Assembly: GCF_947632445.1 (NCBI RefSeq)
Contig: NZ_CANRPM010000026.1
Coordinates: 1-37,872 of the forward strand
Length of the DNA: 37,872 bases
Reading direction: 5' to 3'
From: an uncultured Bacteroides sp.
GTDB taxonomy: Bacteria; Bacteroidota; Bacteroidia; Bacteroidales; Bacteroidaceae
Of the stretch, positions 1 to 9,330 are shown one piece after another. Positions within the stretch are counted from its first letter, which is position 1; each line of letters begins with the position of its first letter. A program made the translations under genes and the position numbers. Under the pieces are notes generated by a model that saw only the letters and a program-made list of their open reading frames with translations, was not told the origin of the DNA and made no database searches.

Positions 1-12
1 CTATGGGTTTTG

Positions 13-37
13 TTCCGTTATTTCGCAGATAACGGAA
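13..37. repeat. Perfect 9-bp inverted repeat downstream of comEC
   Basis: TTCCGTTAT (13-21) and ATAACGGAA (29-37) are exact reverse complements with a 7-nt loop. The hairpin lies about 160 nt past the comEC stop. It has no U tract on the minus strand, so a role as comEC terminator is uncertain; a protein-binding site or a processed 3' end is equally possible. The rest of 1-199 shows no recognisable gene. A plus-strand frame is open from the window edge to a TGA at 56-58 and could be the tail of a convergent gene, but that is too short to support. Confidence 0.4.
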
Positions 38-199
38 TGGAAATATAAGCCGCTGTGAATCAGTTGGATATACAAGCCCTATGATTCAATAAAAATGTAA
101 ATTTTGTTTTATGAAGATAAGAAATGAAATTATTTGTTTTTGCCGGTTCAATAGGCGTATGAAGGGCAAAAGACGGGGATAGCAGTCGGAAACAAGGAT

Positions 200-2293
200 T
201 TATTTCAAAGGAATGTGTATGTATCCTTCTTGATCGAGCAACCGATAGCCGATGCCTAATTGCAGGCACTCAGTTGTTATGATTTTTCTTGAATAATTGG
301 AGAGAGAGCCATCCAAAATAACAGTTTGAATGCGAAACAAGGAGGTAAGTTCCTTGATGCCACCCTGATAGCCGTGAGAGATGTAAAGGATATCAATGGG
401 TAGAGGATGTGCAGCGGTTTTCTTATTCCAACGGTCATCATTAAGTAAGCAAATCCGTTTGCCTTTATAGGTCAGTATGTTATTGCATAGAAAGATAGAA
501 TGATTGTCATATCGTTGGGTTAGAATCAGTGGAGTGTTTAGCCCCATGCTATTCCAATGGGGAGCCAATGACTGGCAGAGCCGGTGTGTGCGGGGAATGC
601 TGTCAGAGCATACGAGCCATGATTGCGGGCCGTTTGACAGACAGTGTACTGAAGGACAGTCTGAAATGTTGTAGAAAGCAATGCCTGGAGACGGGGTATG
701 ACGGACGAGTATGGTTGTGTGATAGATGCCGAATATCAGTAGGGCACTTAGCAGGGCGTAAGCGTTGGCCGGTATGCGGAACTTTAGAAAACGATAGAAT
801 AGCAGCAATGTCAGATATAGGAGAAAGACCTCGTATGCATCCAGATAGAGATGGTCGATAGAGGCGTATGGCCACAGCTCGGTTTGTTGGAGTACACTGT
901 TTTGTACTTGTATGAGTTTTCCGATGTAGGGAGCCATGAAAGTCTGTAACGGCTCGAAAGGTGTAAGTAATAACAGAAAGATTGCGGCATAGAGAATGAG
1001 GGATACCATAGGGATAACCCATAGGTTGGTGAATAGGAAATGGGTTGAGAAACGTGCGAAATAGAAGATAACCAGAGGGGCTGTTCCTATTTGCGCCGCA
1101 ATGGAAACGCTCATTAAACTCCAGATTTTACGGATAAGCCAATATCGGCTTTGGCAGAGACGGTTCAACTTAGAATAAAACATCAGGATGGAAGTTACGG
1201 CGGCAAAAGAGAGTTGGAACCCCACATCGAACAGCCACATCGGATGGATAATCAGCATGAAAAATGCAGTTGTGGCCAGTGTGTTGGCAGAAATGGCTTT
1301 CTCAGGTTGAAGATGAGACAAGGTCAGTATGGAAAACATGCAGACGGAGCGTACTACGGAAAGGGATAACCCCGTGAGAAAAGCAAATCCCCATAAAAGA
1401 ATGATAATCAAGGTTAGTAACGGAAGTTTTAAGAATCGGAGACGTTTCCAAATGGGAGCTGTCAGGAACCATAACAGTGCATATAGAAAGCCGATGTGCA
1501 GACCTGATAATGCTAATACGTGGCTGGCGCCTGTTTTCGAATAAGTCTCGATCATCTCTTCGCTTAGTTCGTCTTTGTCGCCTACGGTCAGGGCAGAAAG
1601 TATGGCCAGTTCGTCCCCTTGGAAACCCAATTTGCGGTAGAGGCTGACAATCTTTTCCTGTTGGTCGGCTGCTTTTTGTCGAAAAGTCCGTAAAGAATCA
1701 TGTCCGGTTTTCTGCCAATATCCTGAAGGTATGAAGGACGTTCCGCTGATGCCACGACGCTGTAGGAAGCGTGCGTAGTCGAATTCATGAGGAATACCTT
1801 TATTGGAAAGAGGGGCGATGCGGGCATGTATCCATAAGCGGTCGCCTCGTTTCAAAGTGGTGGCTATCGAGTCTGGTTGAAGGTAGAGCAGGACTTGCGG
1901 ATGATTAGGGGCAGTCGTTAGGGTCGAGTCTTTTGAAAGAATAAATGTGACGACAGCCGGACAAAGTACACTGCGTGCCTTTCTTTCTGGGGTTTGGTTG
2001 ATTGTTACTTGATAAACGGCGGGACGGTTAGAAACCGGGAATGTCGTGGCTGATACTTGTCGGGCGGTTAGAGTGAAGCCTATAGTGATGATTAACAAGA
2101 ACAGACAGGCTCCGAACCAATATTTCCAATTCGTGAAGAAGCAGATAGGAAGGAGGATAGTCAGAAACGTAATGCCTCCTATACATACACTTATAGGAAC
2201 TGCATGCGGAAAAGCATCTCCACATACAATCCCTATGACTAACGGTAGCAACAGTCGCAGAAAAGGATGCTGTTGTAATGCAGCAACGAACAA
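200..2293 (-). CDS. comEC: ComEC/Rec2 family DNA-uptake membrane protein
   Basis: A 697-residue polytopic membrane protein. It begins with hydrophobic segments (residues about 10-70), followed by a soluble DUF4131-type region (about 80-190) and the Competence domain. That domain starts with the family signature around residues 230-270 (LSALTVGDKDELS..., TGASHVLALSGLHIG) and runs through many membrane helices to about residue 530. Known ComEC proteins carry single-stranded DNA across the inner membrane during transformation. The C-terminal part (about 545-697) sits where a metallo-beta-lactamase-like domain normally lies, but no HxHxDH zinc motif is visible. The gene is the last recognisable member of a minus-strand operon and begins 14 nt after rpe stops. 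Whether it supports transformation here is unknown. Confidence 0.9.
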   Translation of the reverse strand: MFVAALQQHPFLRLLLPLVIGIVCGDAFPHAVPISVCIGGITFLTILLPICFFTNWKYWFGACLFLLIITIGFTLTARQVSATTFPVSNRPAVYQVTINQTPERKARSVLCPAVVTFILSKDSTLTTAPNHPQVLLYLQPDSIATTLKRGDRLWIHARIAPLSNKGIPHEFDYARFLQRRGISGTSFIPSGYWQKTGHDSLRTFRQKAADQQEKIVSLYRKLGFQGDELAILSALTVGDKDELSEEMIETYSKTGASHVLALSGLHIGFLYALLWFLTAPIWKRLRFLKLPLLTLIIILLWGFAFLTGLSLSVVRSVCMFSILTLSHLQPEKAISANTLATTAFFMLIIHPMWLFDVGFQLSFAAVTSILMFYSKLNRLCQSRYWLIRKIWSLMSVSIAAQIGTAPLVIFYFARFSTHFLFTNLWVIPMVSLILYAAIFLLLLTPFEPLQTFMAPYIGKLIQVQNSVLQQTELWPYASIDHLYLDAYEVFLLYLTLLLFYRFLKFRIPANAYALLSALLIFGIYHTTILVRHTPSPGIAFYNISDCPSVHCLSNGPQSWLVCSDSIPRTHRLCQSLAPHWNSMGLNTPLILTQRYDNHSIFLCNNILTYKGKRICLLNDDRWNKKTAAHPLPIDILYISHGYQGGIKELTSLFRIQTVILDGSLSNYSRKIITTECLQLGIGYRLLDQEGYIHIPLK

Positions 2294-2307
2294 GAGCTGT
2301 TATATCT

Positions 2308-2958
2308 TTACAGGTTCTTCAATGCGTGAATCATTTCTTCGGGAATAGACGCGGAGAAAACGGCATTTCCCACTACAAGAGCATCGGCCCCGGCTTTCAT
2401 AAGGCGGGCACCCGTTTCCAGATTGACACCGCCGTCCACTTCTATCAACGCTTTTGAACCGGTTCGGGTGATAAGTTCGCGCAGATCGCGTACTTTCTCC
2501 ACCGTGTTCTCGATGAACTTCTGTCCGCCAAAACCTGGATTGACTCCCATGACAAGCACCATGTCTACTTCACGAACAATATCTTTCAGCAGCGTAACGG
2601 GCGTGGCGGGATTGATGGTAACGGCGGGTTTCATGCCTGCTTCTCGTATTTGTTCCACCACTCGGTGCAGGTGTGGACAGGTTTCGTAGTGTACGTTCAT
2701 GATTTCTGTCCCCAATGCCTTAATTTCAGCAATGAATTTCTCAGGTTGTACAATCATCAGATGTACGTCGAGAGGTTTCCGGGTCAATCTAGCCACATGC
2801 TTTAGAACCGGAAATCCGAACGATATGTTGGGTACAAAGACACCGTCCATGATGTCGATATGCAGCCAGTCGGCTTCACTTCGGTTCAGCATGTCGATGT
2901 CGCGGGCAAGGTTCCCGAAGTCGGCAGACAGGATGGAGGGGGAAATGATAGGTTTCAT
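2308..2958 (-). CDS. rpe: Ribulose-phosphate 3-epimerase
   Basis: A 216-residue TIM-barrel enzyme of normal family length. It interconverts ribulose 5-phosphate and xylulose 5-phosphate in the cytosolic non-oxidative pentose phosphate pathway. Visible signatures are SILSADF near the N-terminus, HIDIMDGVFVPN (metal ligand and catalytic Asp), DVHLMI, the loop MGVNPGFGGQ and the phosphate-binding EVDGGVN near residue 175. The start MKPIISPSILSADF matches relatives. The gene lies between fmt (63 nt upstream) and comEC (14 nt downstream) on the same strand, so co-transcription is likely. Confidence 0.96.
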   Translation of the reverse strand: MKPIISPSILSADFGNLARDIDMLNRSEADWLHIDIMDGVFVPNISFGFPVLKHVARLTRKPLDVHLMIVQPEKFIAEIKALGTEIMNVHYETCPHLHRVVEQIREAGMKPAVTINPATPVTLLKDIVREVDMVLVMGVNPGFGGQKFIENTVEKVRDLRELITRTGSKALIEVDGGVNLETGARLMKAGADALVVGNAVFSASIPEEMIHALKNL

Positions 2959-3021
2959 AGGCTTTTGTATCTCGCTGTTTTCTGTAAGGGAAAAGGCTGT
3001 TTTTCTTGTCTTATTCCATTG

Positions 3022-3993
3022 TTATTTCATTTTAAACGAATTGTCTATGTGGAAACCGCGAAGCAGTTCGTCGGTCTTCAGACGTTTCTTGCCCGGCAGT
3101 TGCAGGGAACGGATGCTGACAAAGCCGTCTTGTGCGGCTGCGTGGATATAGGTTTTGCCATCGGTGAGAAGGCTTCCGGCTTCCAAATTGTGGTGGGGCT
3201 TGATGATCTTTTCAGTTTCAAAAACTTTCAAAACGACTGTCGTCCCGTCGGGTTGTACCAGTTCAGTCCATGCTGAAGGGTAGGGAGACAGCCCGCGTAC
3301 AAAGTCGTAGATGCGTTTCACAGGCTGCTTCCAATCAATGCGGCATGTTTCCTTGAAGATTTTAGGAGCCGGTTTCAGTTCGCCCGTCATGCCCATCTCT
3401 TCCTGCGGGATGCTGCGGATGGTACCGTCGAGGATGGCATCCACAGTCTCGGTCACCAGCTTGCCGCCCAGCATCATCAACTTGTCGTGGACGATGCCTG
3501 CGTCGTCTGTGTCGGCAATGGGGACATGTACCTGCTGGATGACTTCGCCCGTATCTATCTCATGCTTCAGGAAAAAGGTGGTTATCCCCGTCTCTGTCTC
3601 GCCATTAATGACAGCCCAGTTGATGGGGGCGGCTCCTCGGTATTGGGGTAGGAGTGAGGCGTGCAGGTTGAAAGTGCCCAAACGGGGCATGTTCCACACG
3701 GCTTCGGGCAGCATGCGGAAGGCCACGACAATCTGCAAGTCGGCCTTCCAGGTGCGCAAGGCGTCCAAAAACTCTTCGTTCTTCAGCTTTTCGGGCTGGA
3801 GCAGGGGCAGGTTGTGTTCCAGCGCATACTGCTTGACGGGCGAGTATTGCAACTTGTGCCCACGCCCGGCGGGCTTGTCGGGCATGGTGATGACGCCGAC
3901 TACGTTGTAGCCGCCTGCCACTAAGCAACGCAAGGCCTCCACCGCAAAGTCGGGCGTGCCCATATATACGATTCTCAGTTCTTCTTTCTTCAT
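3022..3993 (-). CDS. fmt: Methionyl-tRNA formyltransferase
   Basis: A 323-residue enzyme that formylates initiator Met-tRNA with 10-formyl-tetrahydrofolate. The N-terminal formyltransferase domain (residues about 6-200) begins RIVYMGTPDFAV and carries the active-site segment FNLHASLLPQYRGAAPINWA (catalytic Asn and His). ITTFFLKHEIDTGEV supplies the further conserved Asp. The C-terminal tRNA-binding OB-like domain covers about 220-323. It starts at ATG 3993, 35 nt downstream of the ClC gene stop, in the same operon. The gene is more GC-rich than comEC, as are its neighbours clC and sua5. Confidence 0.97.
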   Translation of the reverse strand: MKKEELRIVYMGTPDFAVEALRCLVAGGYNVVGVITMPDKPAGRGHKLQYSPVKQYALEHNLPLLQPEKLKNEEFLDALRTWKADLQIVVAFRMLPEAVWNMPRLGTFNLHASLLPQYRGAAPINWAVINGETETGITTFFLKHEIDTGEVIQQVHVPIADTDDAGIVHDKLMMLGGKLVTETVDAILDGTIRSIPQEEMGMTGELKPAPKIFKETCRIDWKQPVKRIYDFVRGLSPYPSAWTELVQPDGTTVVLKVFETEKIIKPHHNLEAGSLLTDGKTYIHAAAQDGFVSIRSLQLPGKKRLKTDELLRGFHIDNSFKMK

Positions 3994-4028
3994 GTTGTTC
4001 GTTAATAGGTTTAGAATATGTTCAGAGA

Positions 4029-5819
4029 CTATTCATCCGAGAAGCGCACCAGCACTTCGCGGTACGAATTGAATATCTTCGATTTCGAGACGAAGCCCAG
4101 ATACTTGCCTTCCTGGTCGACGACAGGCAGGTTCCAGGCTTTGGTATCGTCGAAAGTCCGCATTACCTGTTCCATACTGTCCGTGTCGTAGAGGCGGCCG
4201 GGGGCTGAAGTCATGAACTTATTGACGGTGAAGCGGTGGTACAACTCTTGGCGGAACATGATGTTACGGATGTCGTCCAGCAAGACAATGCCCAGCAGCT
4301 TTCCTTCTTCGTCGGTAACGGGGAAAACATTGCGCTTCGATTTCGAGATGGCTCGTACCATTTCGCCTAAATCCATTTCGGGATGGACAATTGCAAAGTC
4401 CTTCTCTACTACGTTTTCTACTTTCATCAGTGTCAGCACTGCCTTGTCCTTGTGGTGGGTTAGCAATTCACCTTTCTTGGCCAAACGCATGGAGTAGATG
4501 CTGTGAGGCTCGAAGACGATGATGGTTAGGTAGGAACTGACGGATACAATCATCAGCGGCAAGAACAGGTCGTAGCCGCCTGTCAGCTCGGCAATGAGGA
4601 ATACGCCTGTCAGCGGGGCGTGCATCACGCCGCTCATTACGCCTGCCATGCCCATTAGAGCAAAGTCCTTTTCGGACAGGTAAGCCGTTACGTCGAACTC
4701 ATTGCTGAAGTGCGAGAAAACGAAACCTGCAATACAGCCTAAATAAAGCGAGGGAGCGAAGATACCGCCGCAGCCTCCTCCTCCGTTGGTAGCGATCGAG
4801 GCAAACACCTTAAAGAGGATGATGAGCATCAGATAGACGAGTAGCAGGTCGCCGTGTCCGTAGAAAAAGGAGTTGTTCATTACCGTGTCCCACTCGGCAT
4901 TAGTCGTACCGTTCAGTAGCAGTTCGATGGTTTCGTACCCTTCGCCGTAAAGGGGCGGGAAGAGAAAGATGAGAATACTTAGCGTGGCGCCGCCTACGGC
5001 AAGTCTCTTGTATGGTGTGTGCAGGCGTCCGAACAGGCCTTCCACAGAGTTCAAAGTGCGCGTGAAGTAGAGTGACACTAATCCGCAGAAGATGCCCAAC
5101 ATGATGACGTAAGGGATGCGGTTCAGCTCAAAGGGCTGGTCCAAGTGGAACTGGAATAGAGCCTCCTGCCCTGTCATAACGTAGGATACCGTAGCCGCCG
5201 TTACCGCCGATATCAGCAGAGGCAGCAGCGATGACATAGTAAGGTCTATCATCAGCACTTCCAACGTGAATACCAGTCCGGCGATGGGTGCCTTGAAGAT
5301 ACCGGCTATCGCACCCGCCGCACCGCATCCCACGAGCAGCATCAACGTGCGGTGCTCCATTTTGAAAATACTGCCCAGATTGGAACCGATGGCTGAACCT
5401 GTCAGTACGATAGGTGCCTCTGCTCCAACCGAACCGCCGAAACCGATGGTAATGGAGCTGGCGATGATGGACGACCACGTATTGTGCCGCTTGATGCGTC
5501 CCTGTCGTCGTGAGATAGCATAGAGGATGCGCGTTACTCCATGACTGATATCGTCCTTTACTACGTAGCGCACGAACAGACCGGCCAAAAAGATGCCGAC
5601 CACAGGATATACCAAGTAGAGGTAGTTGGCTGCCGTTGTGTCGAAGTTCTCGGTCAGGAAGTCCTTTATCCAGTGGATGAGTACTTTCAGTATTAAGGCA
5701 GCCAAAGCCGTAAAGATACCTACCAAGAAACTGAGTATCAGGATGAAGTGTTTCTCCTTGATGTTCTTCTCGCGCCAGACGAGGAAACGTTGCAACAGAT
5801 TTTTTCGTTCTGCTTTCAT
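4029..5819 (-). CDS. ClC-family chloride channel/transporter with CBS domains
   Basis: A 596-residue membrane protein. I place the start at ATG 5817-5819 (MKAERKNLLQRF). The frame stays open further upstream, but only in antisense-like sequence inside sua5. The start overlaps the sua5 stop by one base (TAATG), typical of translational coupling. Family motifs are the GxExP-type segment GSVGAEAPIV with the gating glutamate, GGGGCGGIFAPSLYLG (anion selectivity filter region) and MAGVMSGVMHAPLTGVFLIAELTGG. Two CBS domains follow from about residue 460 (VVEKDFAIVHPEMDLGEMV..., KFMTSAPGRLYDTDSMEQVM...), probably for nucleotide regulation. Whether it is a channel or a Cl-/H+ antiporter cannot be settled here. 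Confidence 0.94.
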   Translation of the reverse strand: MKAERKNLLQRFLVWREKNIKEKHFILILSFLVGIFTALAALILKVLIHWIKDFLTENFDTTAANYLYLVYPVVGIFLAGLFVRYVVKDDISHGVTRILYAISRRQGRIKRHNTWSSIIASSITIGFGGSVGAEAPIVLTGSAIGSNLGSIFKMEHRTLMLLVGCGAAGAIAGIFKAPIAGLVFTLEVLMIDLTMSSLLPLLISAVTAATVSYVMTGQEALFQFHLDQPFELNRIPYVIMLGIFCGLVSLYFTRTLNSVEGLFGRLHTPYKRLAVGGATLSILIFLFPPLYGEGYETIELLLNGTTNAEWDTVMNNSFFYGHGDLLLVYLMLIILFKVFASIATNGGGGCGGIFAPSLYLGCIAGFVFSHFSNEFDVTAYLSEKDFALMGMAGVMSGVMHAPLTGVFLIAELTGGYDLFLPLMIVSVSSYLTIIVFEPHSIYSMRLAKKGELLTHHKDKAVLTLMKVENVVEKDFAIVHPEMDLGEMVRAISKSKRNVFPVTDEEGKLLGIVLLDDIRNIMFRQELYHRFTVNKFMTSAPGRLYDTDSMEQVMRTFDDTKAWNLPVVDQEGKYLGFVSKSKIFNSYREVLVRFSDE

Positions 5820-6382
5820 TATTGTCTGATGATTTTGATGACGCCGCCTTTGTCCAGCTTGATGATGCTCGACGGTTTGGTCTGGGCGGTTTCCTCGCGG
5901 CGGTAGTCCACGATGTAGTCTACGGCCGCCTTGATTTCTTCGCTGATTTCGCCGAAATTCAGCGGCGAAGGCTGTCCGCTCACGTTGGCTGAGGTCGACA
6001 CGATTGCCTTGCGGAACTGCTGGCACAAGCGTTTGGAGAATTCCTCATTTGTGACGCGGATGCCTATACTACCGTCTTCGGCCAGGAGGTTGGGAGCCAG
6101 GTTGCGGGCATCTGAGTAGATGATGGTCAGCGGCTTGTCGGCCAGTTCGATGAGATCCCATGCCACTTCGGGCACATCCTGCACGTAGAAGTCTACCTTG
6201 ACGGCCGAGTCGACCAGTACCAGCATGGCCTTGCTGTCGGTTCTGCGCTTGATTTCGTACACGCGGCGCACGGCTTCCTCATTGGTGGCGTCGCATCCGA
6301 TGCCCCAAATAGTGTCTGTGGGGTAGAGTATTACTCCGCCTTCGCGCATCACCTGGCAGGCTTTTTTTATTTCTTCGTTCAT
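5819..6382 (-). CDS. L-threonylcarbamoyladenylate synthase (Sua5/YrdC/TsaC family)
   Basis: 187 residues, the single-domain TsaC-like form rather than the roughly 350-residue Sua5 form. It makes threonylcarbamoyl-AMP from threonine, bicarbonate and ATP, the first step of t6A37 tRNA modification. Visible motifs are GGVILYPTDTIWGIGCDATNEEAV, the KRR basic stretch and the C-terminal STSANVSGQPSP signature. It is the first gene of the minus-strand operon running to comEC. A good promoter box (6416-6423) lies about 35 nt upstream of its ATG. Its stop overlaps the start of the ClC gene. Confidence 0.95.
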   Translation of the reverse strand: MNEEIKKACQVMREGGVILYPTDTIWGIGCDATNEEAVRRVYEIKRRTDSKAMLVLVDSAVKVDFYVQDVPEVAWDLIELADKPLTIIYSDARNLAPNLLAEDGSIGIRVTNEEFSKRLCQQFRKAIVSTSANVSGQPSPLNFGEISEEIKAAVDYIVDYRREETAQTKPSSIIKLDKGGVIKIIRQ

Positions 6383-6415
6383 CTTGTTAAAGTCCGTTTA
6401 AAAGTGATTGTTACG

Positions 6416-6423
6416 CAAAAGTA
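6416..6423 (-). promoter_or_regulatory. -7 promoter box for the sua5-clC-fmt-rpe-comEC operon
   Basis: Read on the minus strand this is TACTTTTG, an exact match to the Bacteroides -7 consensus TAnnTTTG. It would place transcription start near 6411 and leave a leader of about 30 nt before the sua5 ATG at 6382. The -33 element is weak (a CTTT-like stretch near 6440). Assignment rests on the -7 match and its position. Confidence 0.6.
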
Positions 6424-6473
6424 GGTATTTTATTCCATTAAAGGAAGACTGGCTGTGCTTTTTTAGATGGGTT

Positions 6474-7343
6474 TCACCTGATGTCTGCCCCCCACATCAT
6501 TTTGTTACGTAATGTATTGAAAAAAATATGGTCGAATCGTTTGATGACTTTAATCGTATAATCGGCGCGTGAGATTGTGAGTCGGGTCGTTTCTTTACAT
6601 GATTCGCTGCGACCATCAATGGCTACAAGGAAGTTGTGGCTGCGGCTTTCCACATCTAAAGTGATAGTCCAGTCGTCGCAGATGACGATGGGACGCATGT
6701 TGAGGCTGTGTGGTGCTACAGGAGTGATGGCAATGGTTTTGCTATGGGGGACGATGATGGGGCCTCCCACACTGAGTGAATAGGCCGTGGACCCGGTAGG
6801 AGTTGCGATGATCAGTCCATCGGCTTGGTAAGTAGTGAGTGGAGCGCCATTGATGGCTGTATGGATGCTGATCATGGACGAACTGTCTCGTTTGAGGACG
6901 GCAATTTCATTGAGGGCATAGGGACAGTGCATCAGGTTCTTGTCGTTGCAGTCCAGCTGGAGTACACTGCGCTCCTCTATCTTATAATGGCAGTTGTAAA
7001 TATCTTCAAGGGTACTTTCCATCTCTTTAGGAGGAATGTCGGCCAAAAAACCCAGACGGCCGGTGTTGATACCTAAGATAGGAATGTTTTTTTTACCTAC
7101 CCGGCTGGCTGCTTTCAGAAAGGTGCCGTCACCTCCAAGACTGATGACGACATCTGCATTGAAATCATCACCGTCGAATAGTTCGACCGGAGGGAGAACT
7201 AAATGAAGGGGCTCTGTCAGAAAATTGTAAAACTCCTGACAGATGCAGATTTGAGCATCATGTCGGGTCAGGAGTTTGAACAATTCTCCTGCGTACGAAG
7301 ACTTCTTGGCTTGATAAATGTTTCCGAATATGGCAAATTTCAT
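6474..7343 (-). CDS. nadK: NAD kinase
   Basis: A 289-residue ATP-NAD kinase that phosphorylates NAD to NADP, the cell's only de novo NADP source. Motifs in order: GGDGTFL (residues about 71-77, phosphate-binding and catalytic Asp), [18 protein letters not shown] and [25 protein letters not shown] (NAD-binding segment), then a typical C-terminal beta domain. It starts at [11 protein letters not shown]. It has its own promoter region and is separated from sua5 by 91 nt. It is divergent from pdxJ, and the two genes share about 100 nt of control DNA. Confidence 0.96.
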   Translation of the reverse strand: MKFAIFGNIYQAKKSSYAGELFKLLTRHDAQICICQEFYNFLTEPLHLVLPPVELFDGDDFNADVVISLGGDGTFLKAASRVGKKNIPILGINTGRLGFLADIPPKEMESTLEDIYNCHYKIEERSVLQLDCNDKNLMHCPYALNEIAVLKRDSSSMISIHTAINGAPLTTYQADGLIIATPTGSTAYSLSVGGPIIVPHSKTIAITPVAPHSLNMRPIVICDDWTITLDVESRSHNFLVAIDGRSESCKETTRLTISRADYTIKVIKRFDHIFFNTLRNKMMWGADIR

Positions 7344-7359
7344 ATGACAGGTTTGTTAT

Positions 7360-7375
7360 TAGCTTTGCAAAGATG
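7360..7375. promoter_or_regulatory. Palindromic TTTGCAAAG segment with nadK -7 box
   Basis: On the minus strand 7375-7368 reads CATCTTTG, one mismatch from TAnnTTTG, about 25 nt before the nadK ATG. On the plus strand 7360-7367 reads TAGCTTTG, an exact consensus match. The two boxes overlap in a GCTTTGCAAAG palindrome. The minus-strand box is well placed for nadK. The plus-strand box would be a second, more distal promoter for pdxJ. Confidence 0.45.
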
Positions 7376-7418
7376 CTATTTTTTTATAATATTCCTCTAT
7401 ACTTAGGACTATTATTTG

Positions 7419-7426
7419 TACTTTTG
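7419..7426 (+). promoter_or_regulatory. -7 promoter box for the pdxJ operon
   Basis: TACTTTTG matches TAnnTTTG exactly and ends 21 nt before the pdxJ ATG at 7448, giving a leader of about 15 nt. It also shows that the upstream in-frame ATG at 7373 lies before the probable transcription start. That supports the shorter PdxJ. Confidence 0.6.
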
Positions 7427-7447
7427 CCCAAAACTATCGTTGGAATT

Positions 7448-8161
7448 ATGACTAAATTGAGTGTAAATATAAACAAGGTAGCAACTCTGCGTAATGCGCG
7501 TGGAGGGAATGTACCGGACGTCGTTAAGGTGGCGCTCGACTGCGAAAATTTTGGTGCAGACGGCATTACGGTTCATCCACGTCCAGACGAACGTCATATT
7601 CGTAAAAAAGATGTGTTTGATTTACGTCCATTATTACATACGGAGTTTAATATAGAAGGATATCCTGCGCCGGAGTTTATAGATTTGGTGTTGAAAGTAA
7701 AGCCTCATCAGGTGACATTGGTTCCAGATAGTCCTACCCAGTTGACTTCGAATGCAGGTTGGGATACTAAAACTAACTTCGCTTTTCTGAGCGAGGTGCT
7801 CGATTGCTTCAATAAAGTAGGTATACGCACATCTGTCTTTGTGTCTACGGATGTCGAAATGATAGAGTATGCCGCTAAGGCTGGCGCCGACAGGGTAGAG
7901 TTGTATACAGAACCTTATGCTTCGGGATATGCCAAGAATAGAGAAGAAGCTGTAGCTCCTTTTGTAGAAGCTGGTAAATTTGTTCGCAATTTAGGTCTTG
8001 GACTGAACGCCGGGCATGATCTCAGTTTGGAAAATTTGAATTATTTTTATCAAAACATCCCTTGGTTGGACGAAGTCTCGATAGGGCATGCATTGATTTG
8101 TGATGCATTGTACTTAGGTTTGCAACGTACTATTGAGGAATACAAAAAATGTCTTCATTAA
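7448..8161 (+). CDS. pdxJ: Pyridoxine 5'-phosphate synthase
   Basis: 237 residues, the normal size. It condenses 1-deoxyxylulose 5-phosphate with 3-amino-2-oxopropyl phosphate to give pyridoxine 5'-phosphate in vitamin B6 synthesis. Signatures are [50 protein letters not shown] and [14 protein letters not shown]. The start at 7448 is chosen because homologues begin [10 protein letters not shown] and because the promoter box lies between this ATG and the upstream in-frame one. Its end overlaps exbB. Confidence 0.95.
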   Translation: MTKLSVNINKVATLRNARGGNVPDVVKVALDCENFGADGITVHPRPDERHIRKKDVFDLRPLLHTEFNIEGYPAPEFIDLVLKVKPHQVTLVPDSPTQLTSNAGWDTKTNFAFLSEVLDCFNKVGIRTSVFVSTDVEMIEYAAKAGADRVELYTEPYASGYAKNREEAVAPFVEAGKFVRNLGLGLNAGHDLSLENLNYFYQNIPWLDEVSIGHALICDALYLGLQRTIEEYKKCLH

Positions 8162-8874
8162 TGAATGTAATGTTATTATTGGCCCAAGTGGCTCCGGCAA
8201 TGGCCGACTCGATAGTGGGTGCCAATCCGGTTTTGACTCCGGTTGTAGGTCCGGAAGAGATGAGTTTATGGAGTATGGCTGTGAAAGGCGGCTGGATAAT
8301 GGTGGTATTGGGATTGCTTTCACTGCTGTGTTTCTATATCTTGTTTGAACGGAATTATGTTATCCGTAAAGCAGGGAAAGAGGATCCTATGTTTATGGAT
8401 AAAATTAAGGATTATATCCTGGCTGGGGAGATAAAGGCTGCGTTGTCTTATTGCCGTAGTGTGAATGCTCCTTCAGCGCGTATGATTGAAAAAGGTATCA
8501 GCCGTTTGGGGCGTCCTGTAAGTGATGTTCAGGCTGCTATTGAAAATGTAGGAAATATTGAAGTGGCCAAACTGGAGAAAGGATTGACTATCATGGCTAC
8601 TATAGCCGGTGGAGCTCCTATGATTGGCTTTTTGGGAACGGTGACGGGTATGGTTCGTGCATTCTTTGAAATGGCTAATGCTGGAAATAATATTGATATC
8701 ACCCTGTTGTCTGGTGGTATATATGAAGCTATGATTACCACTGTAGGAGGCCTAATCGTAGGTATTATTGCGATGTTTGCCTACAATTATTTAGTGACAC
8801 TTGTTGATGGAGTGGTGAATAAGATGGAAGCCAAGACAATGGCCTTTATGGATTTATTGAATGAACCATGCTAA
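8149..8874 (+). CDS. exbB: ExbB/TolQ/MotA-type proton channel protein
   Basis: 241 residues. ExbB-like proteins form the inner-membrane proton channel that powers TonB with ExbD. A hydrophobic helix spans about residues 42-64 ([20 protein letters not shown]). The conserved channel region lies at about 140-215: [36 protein letters not shown] and [25 protein letters not shown]. The gene overlaps pdxJ by 13 nt. An in-frame ATG at 8161 overlaps the pdxJ stop as TAATG and is an equally plausible start. Its downstream partners are exbD and a TonB protein. Confidence 0.93.
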   Translation: MSSLMNVMLLLAQVAPAMADSIVGANPVLTPVVGPEEMSLWSMAVKGGWIMVVLGLLSLLCFYILFERNYVIRKAGKEDPMFMDKIKDYILAGEIKAALSYCRSVNAPSARMIEKGISRLGRPVSDVQAAIENVGNIEVAKLEKGLTIMATIAGGAPMIGFLGTVTGMVRAFFEMANAGNNIDITLLSGGIYEAMITTVGGLIVGIIAMFAYNYLVTLVDGVVNKMEAKTMAFMDLLNEPC

Positions 8875-9281
8875 AACGAAGAGCCAAAATATCGCCTAAT
8901 TTCAGTATGGCGTCTATGACGGACGTGATATTCTTGCTGCTGATTTTCTTTATGATTACATCGACGGTGGTTTCGCCAAATGCGATAAAGGTCTTGTTAC
9001 CTCAAGGTAAACAACAGACATCGGCTAAACCTTTGACTCGTGTGATTATAGATAAAGATCTGAATTTTTATGCGGCTTTTGGAAATGAAAAGGAACAGAC
9101 TGTGACATTGGAAGAACTGACTCCTTTTTTACAGCAATGTGCAGAAAGAGAGCCGGAAATGTATGTCGCCTTGTATGCAGACGAAACAGTTCCTTATCGG
9201 GAAATCGTGAAAGTGCTGAATATTGCGAATGAGAATCACTTTAAGATGGTGCTGGCTACACGGCCGCCTGATGGAAAATGA
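8868..9281 (+). CDS. exbD: ExbD/TolR biopolymer transport protein
   Basis: A 137-residue protein with one membrane helix near residues 15-37. It contains the family motif MASMTDVIFLLLIFFMITS, whose Asp is the proton-carrying residue in ExbD. The periplasmic domain follows. It overlaps exbB by 7 nt, indicating coupled translation. Together with exbB and the following TonB it forms the energising complex for outer-membrane TonB-dependent transport of glycans, vitamins and iron. Confidence 0.93.
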   Translation: MLKRRAKISPNFSMASMTDVIFLLLIFFMITSTVVSPNAIKVLLPQGKQQTSAKPLTRVIIDKDLNFYAAFGNEKEQTVTLEELTPFLQQCAEREPEMYVALYADETVPYREIVKVLNIANENHFKMVLATRPPDGK

Positions 9282-9330
9282 TAAAGAGCAAACGGATTGG
9301 CTTTAATTGTCATATTAATAAAATCTGATT

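Noticed and set aside
13..37. dif/Xer recombination site
   Set aside because: The inverted repeat has 9-bp arms and a 7-bp centre that do not resemble the Xer site layout I know; left as an unassigned hairpin.
5820..6026. Upstream extension of the ClC frame by 69 residues
   Set aside because: It lies inside sua5 in another frame, is Arg/Gln-rich junk, and the ATG at 5819 overlaps the sua5 stop as expected for coupled genes.
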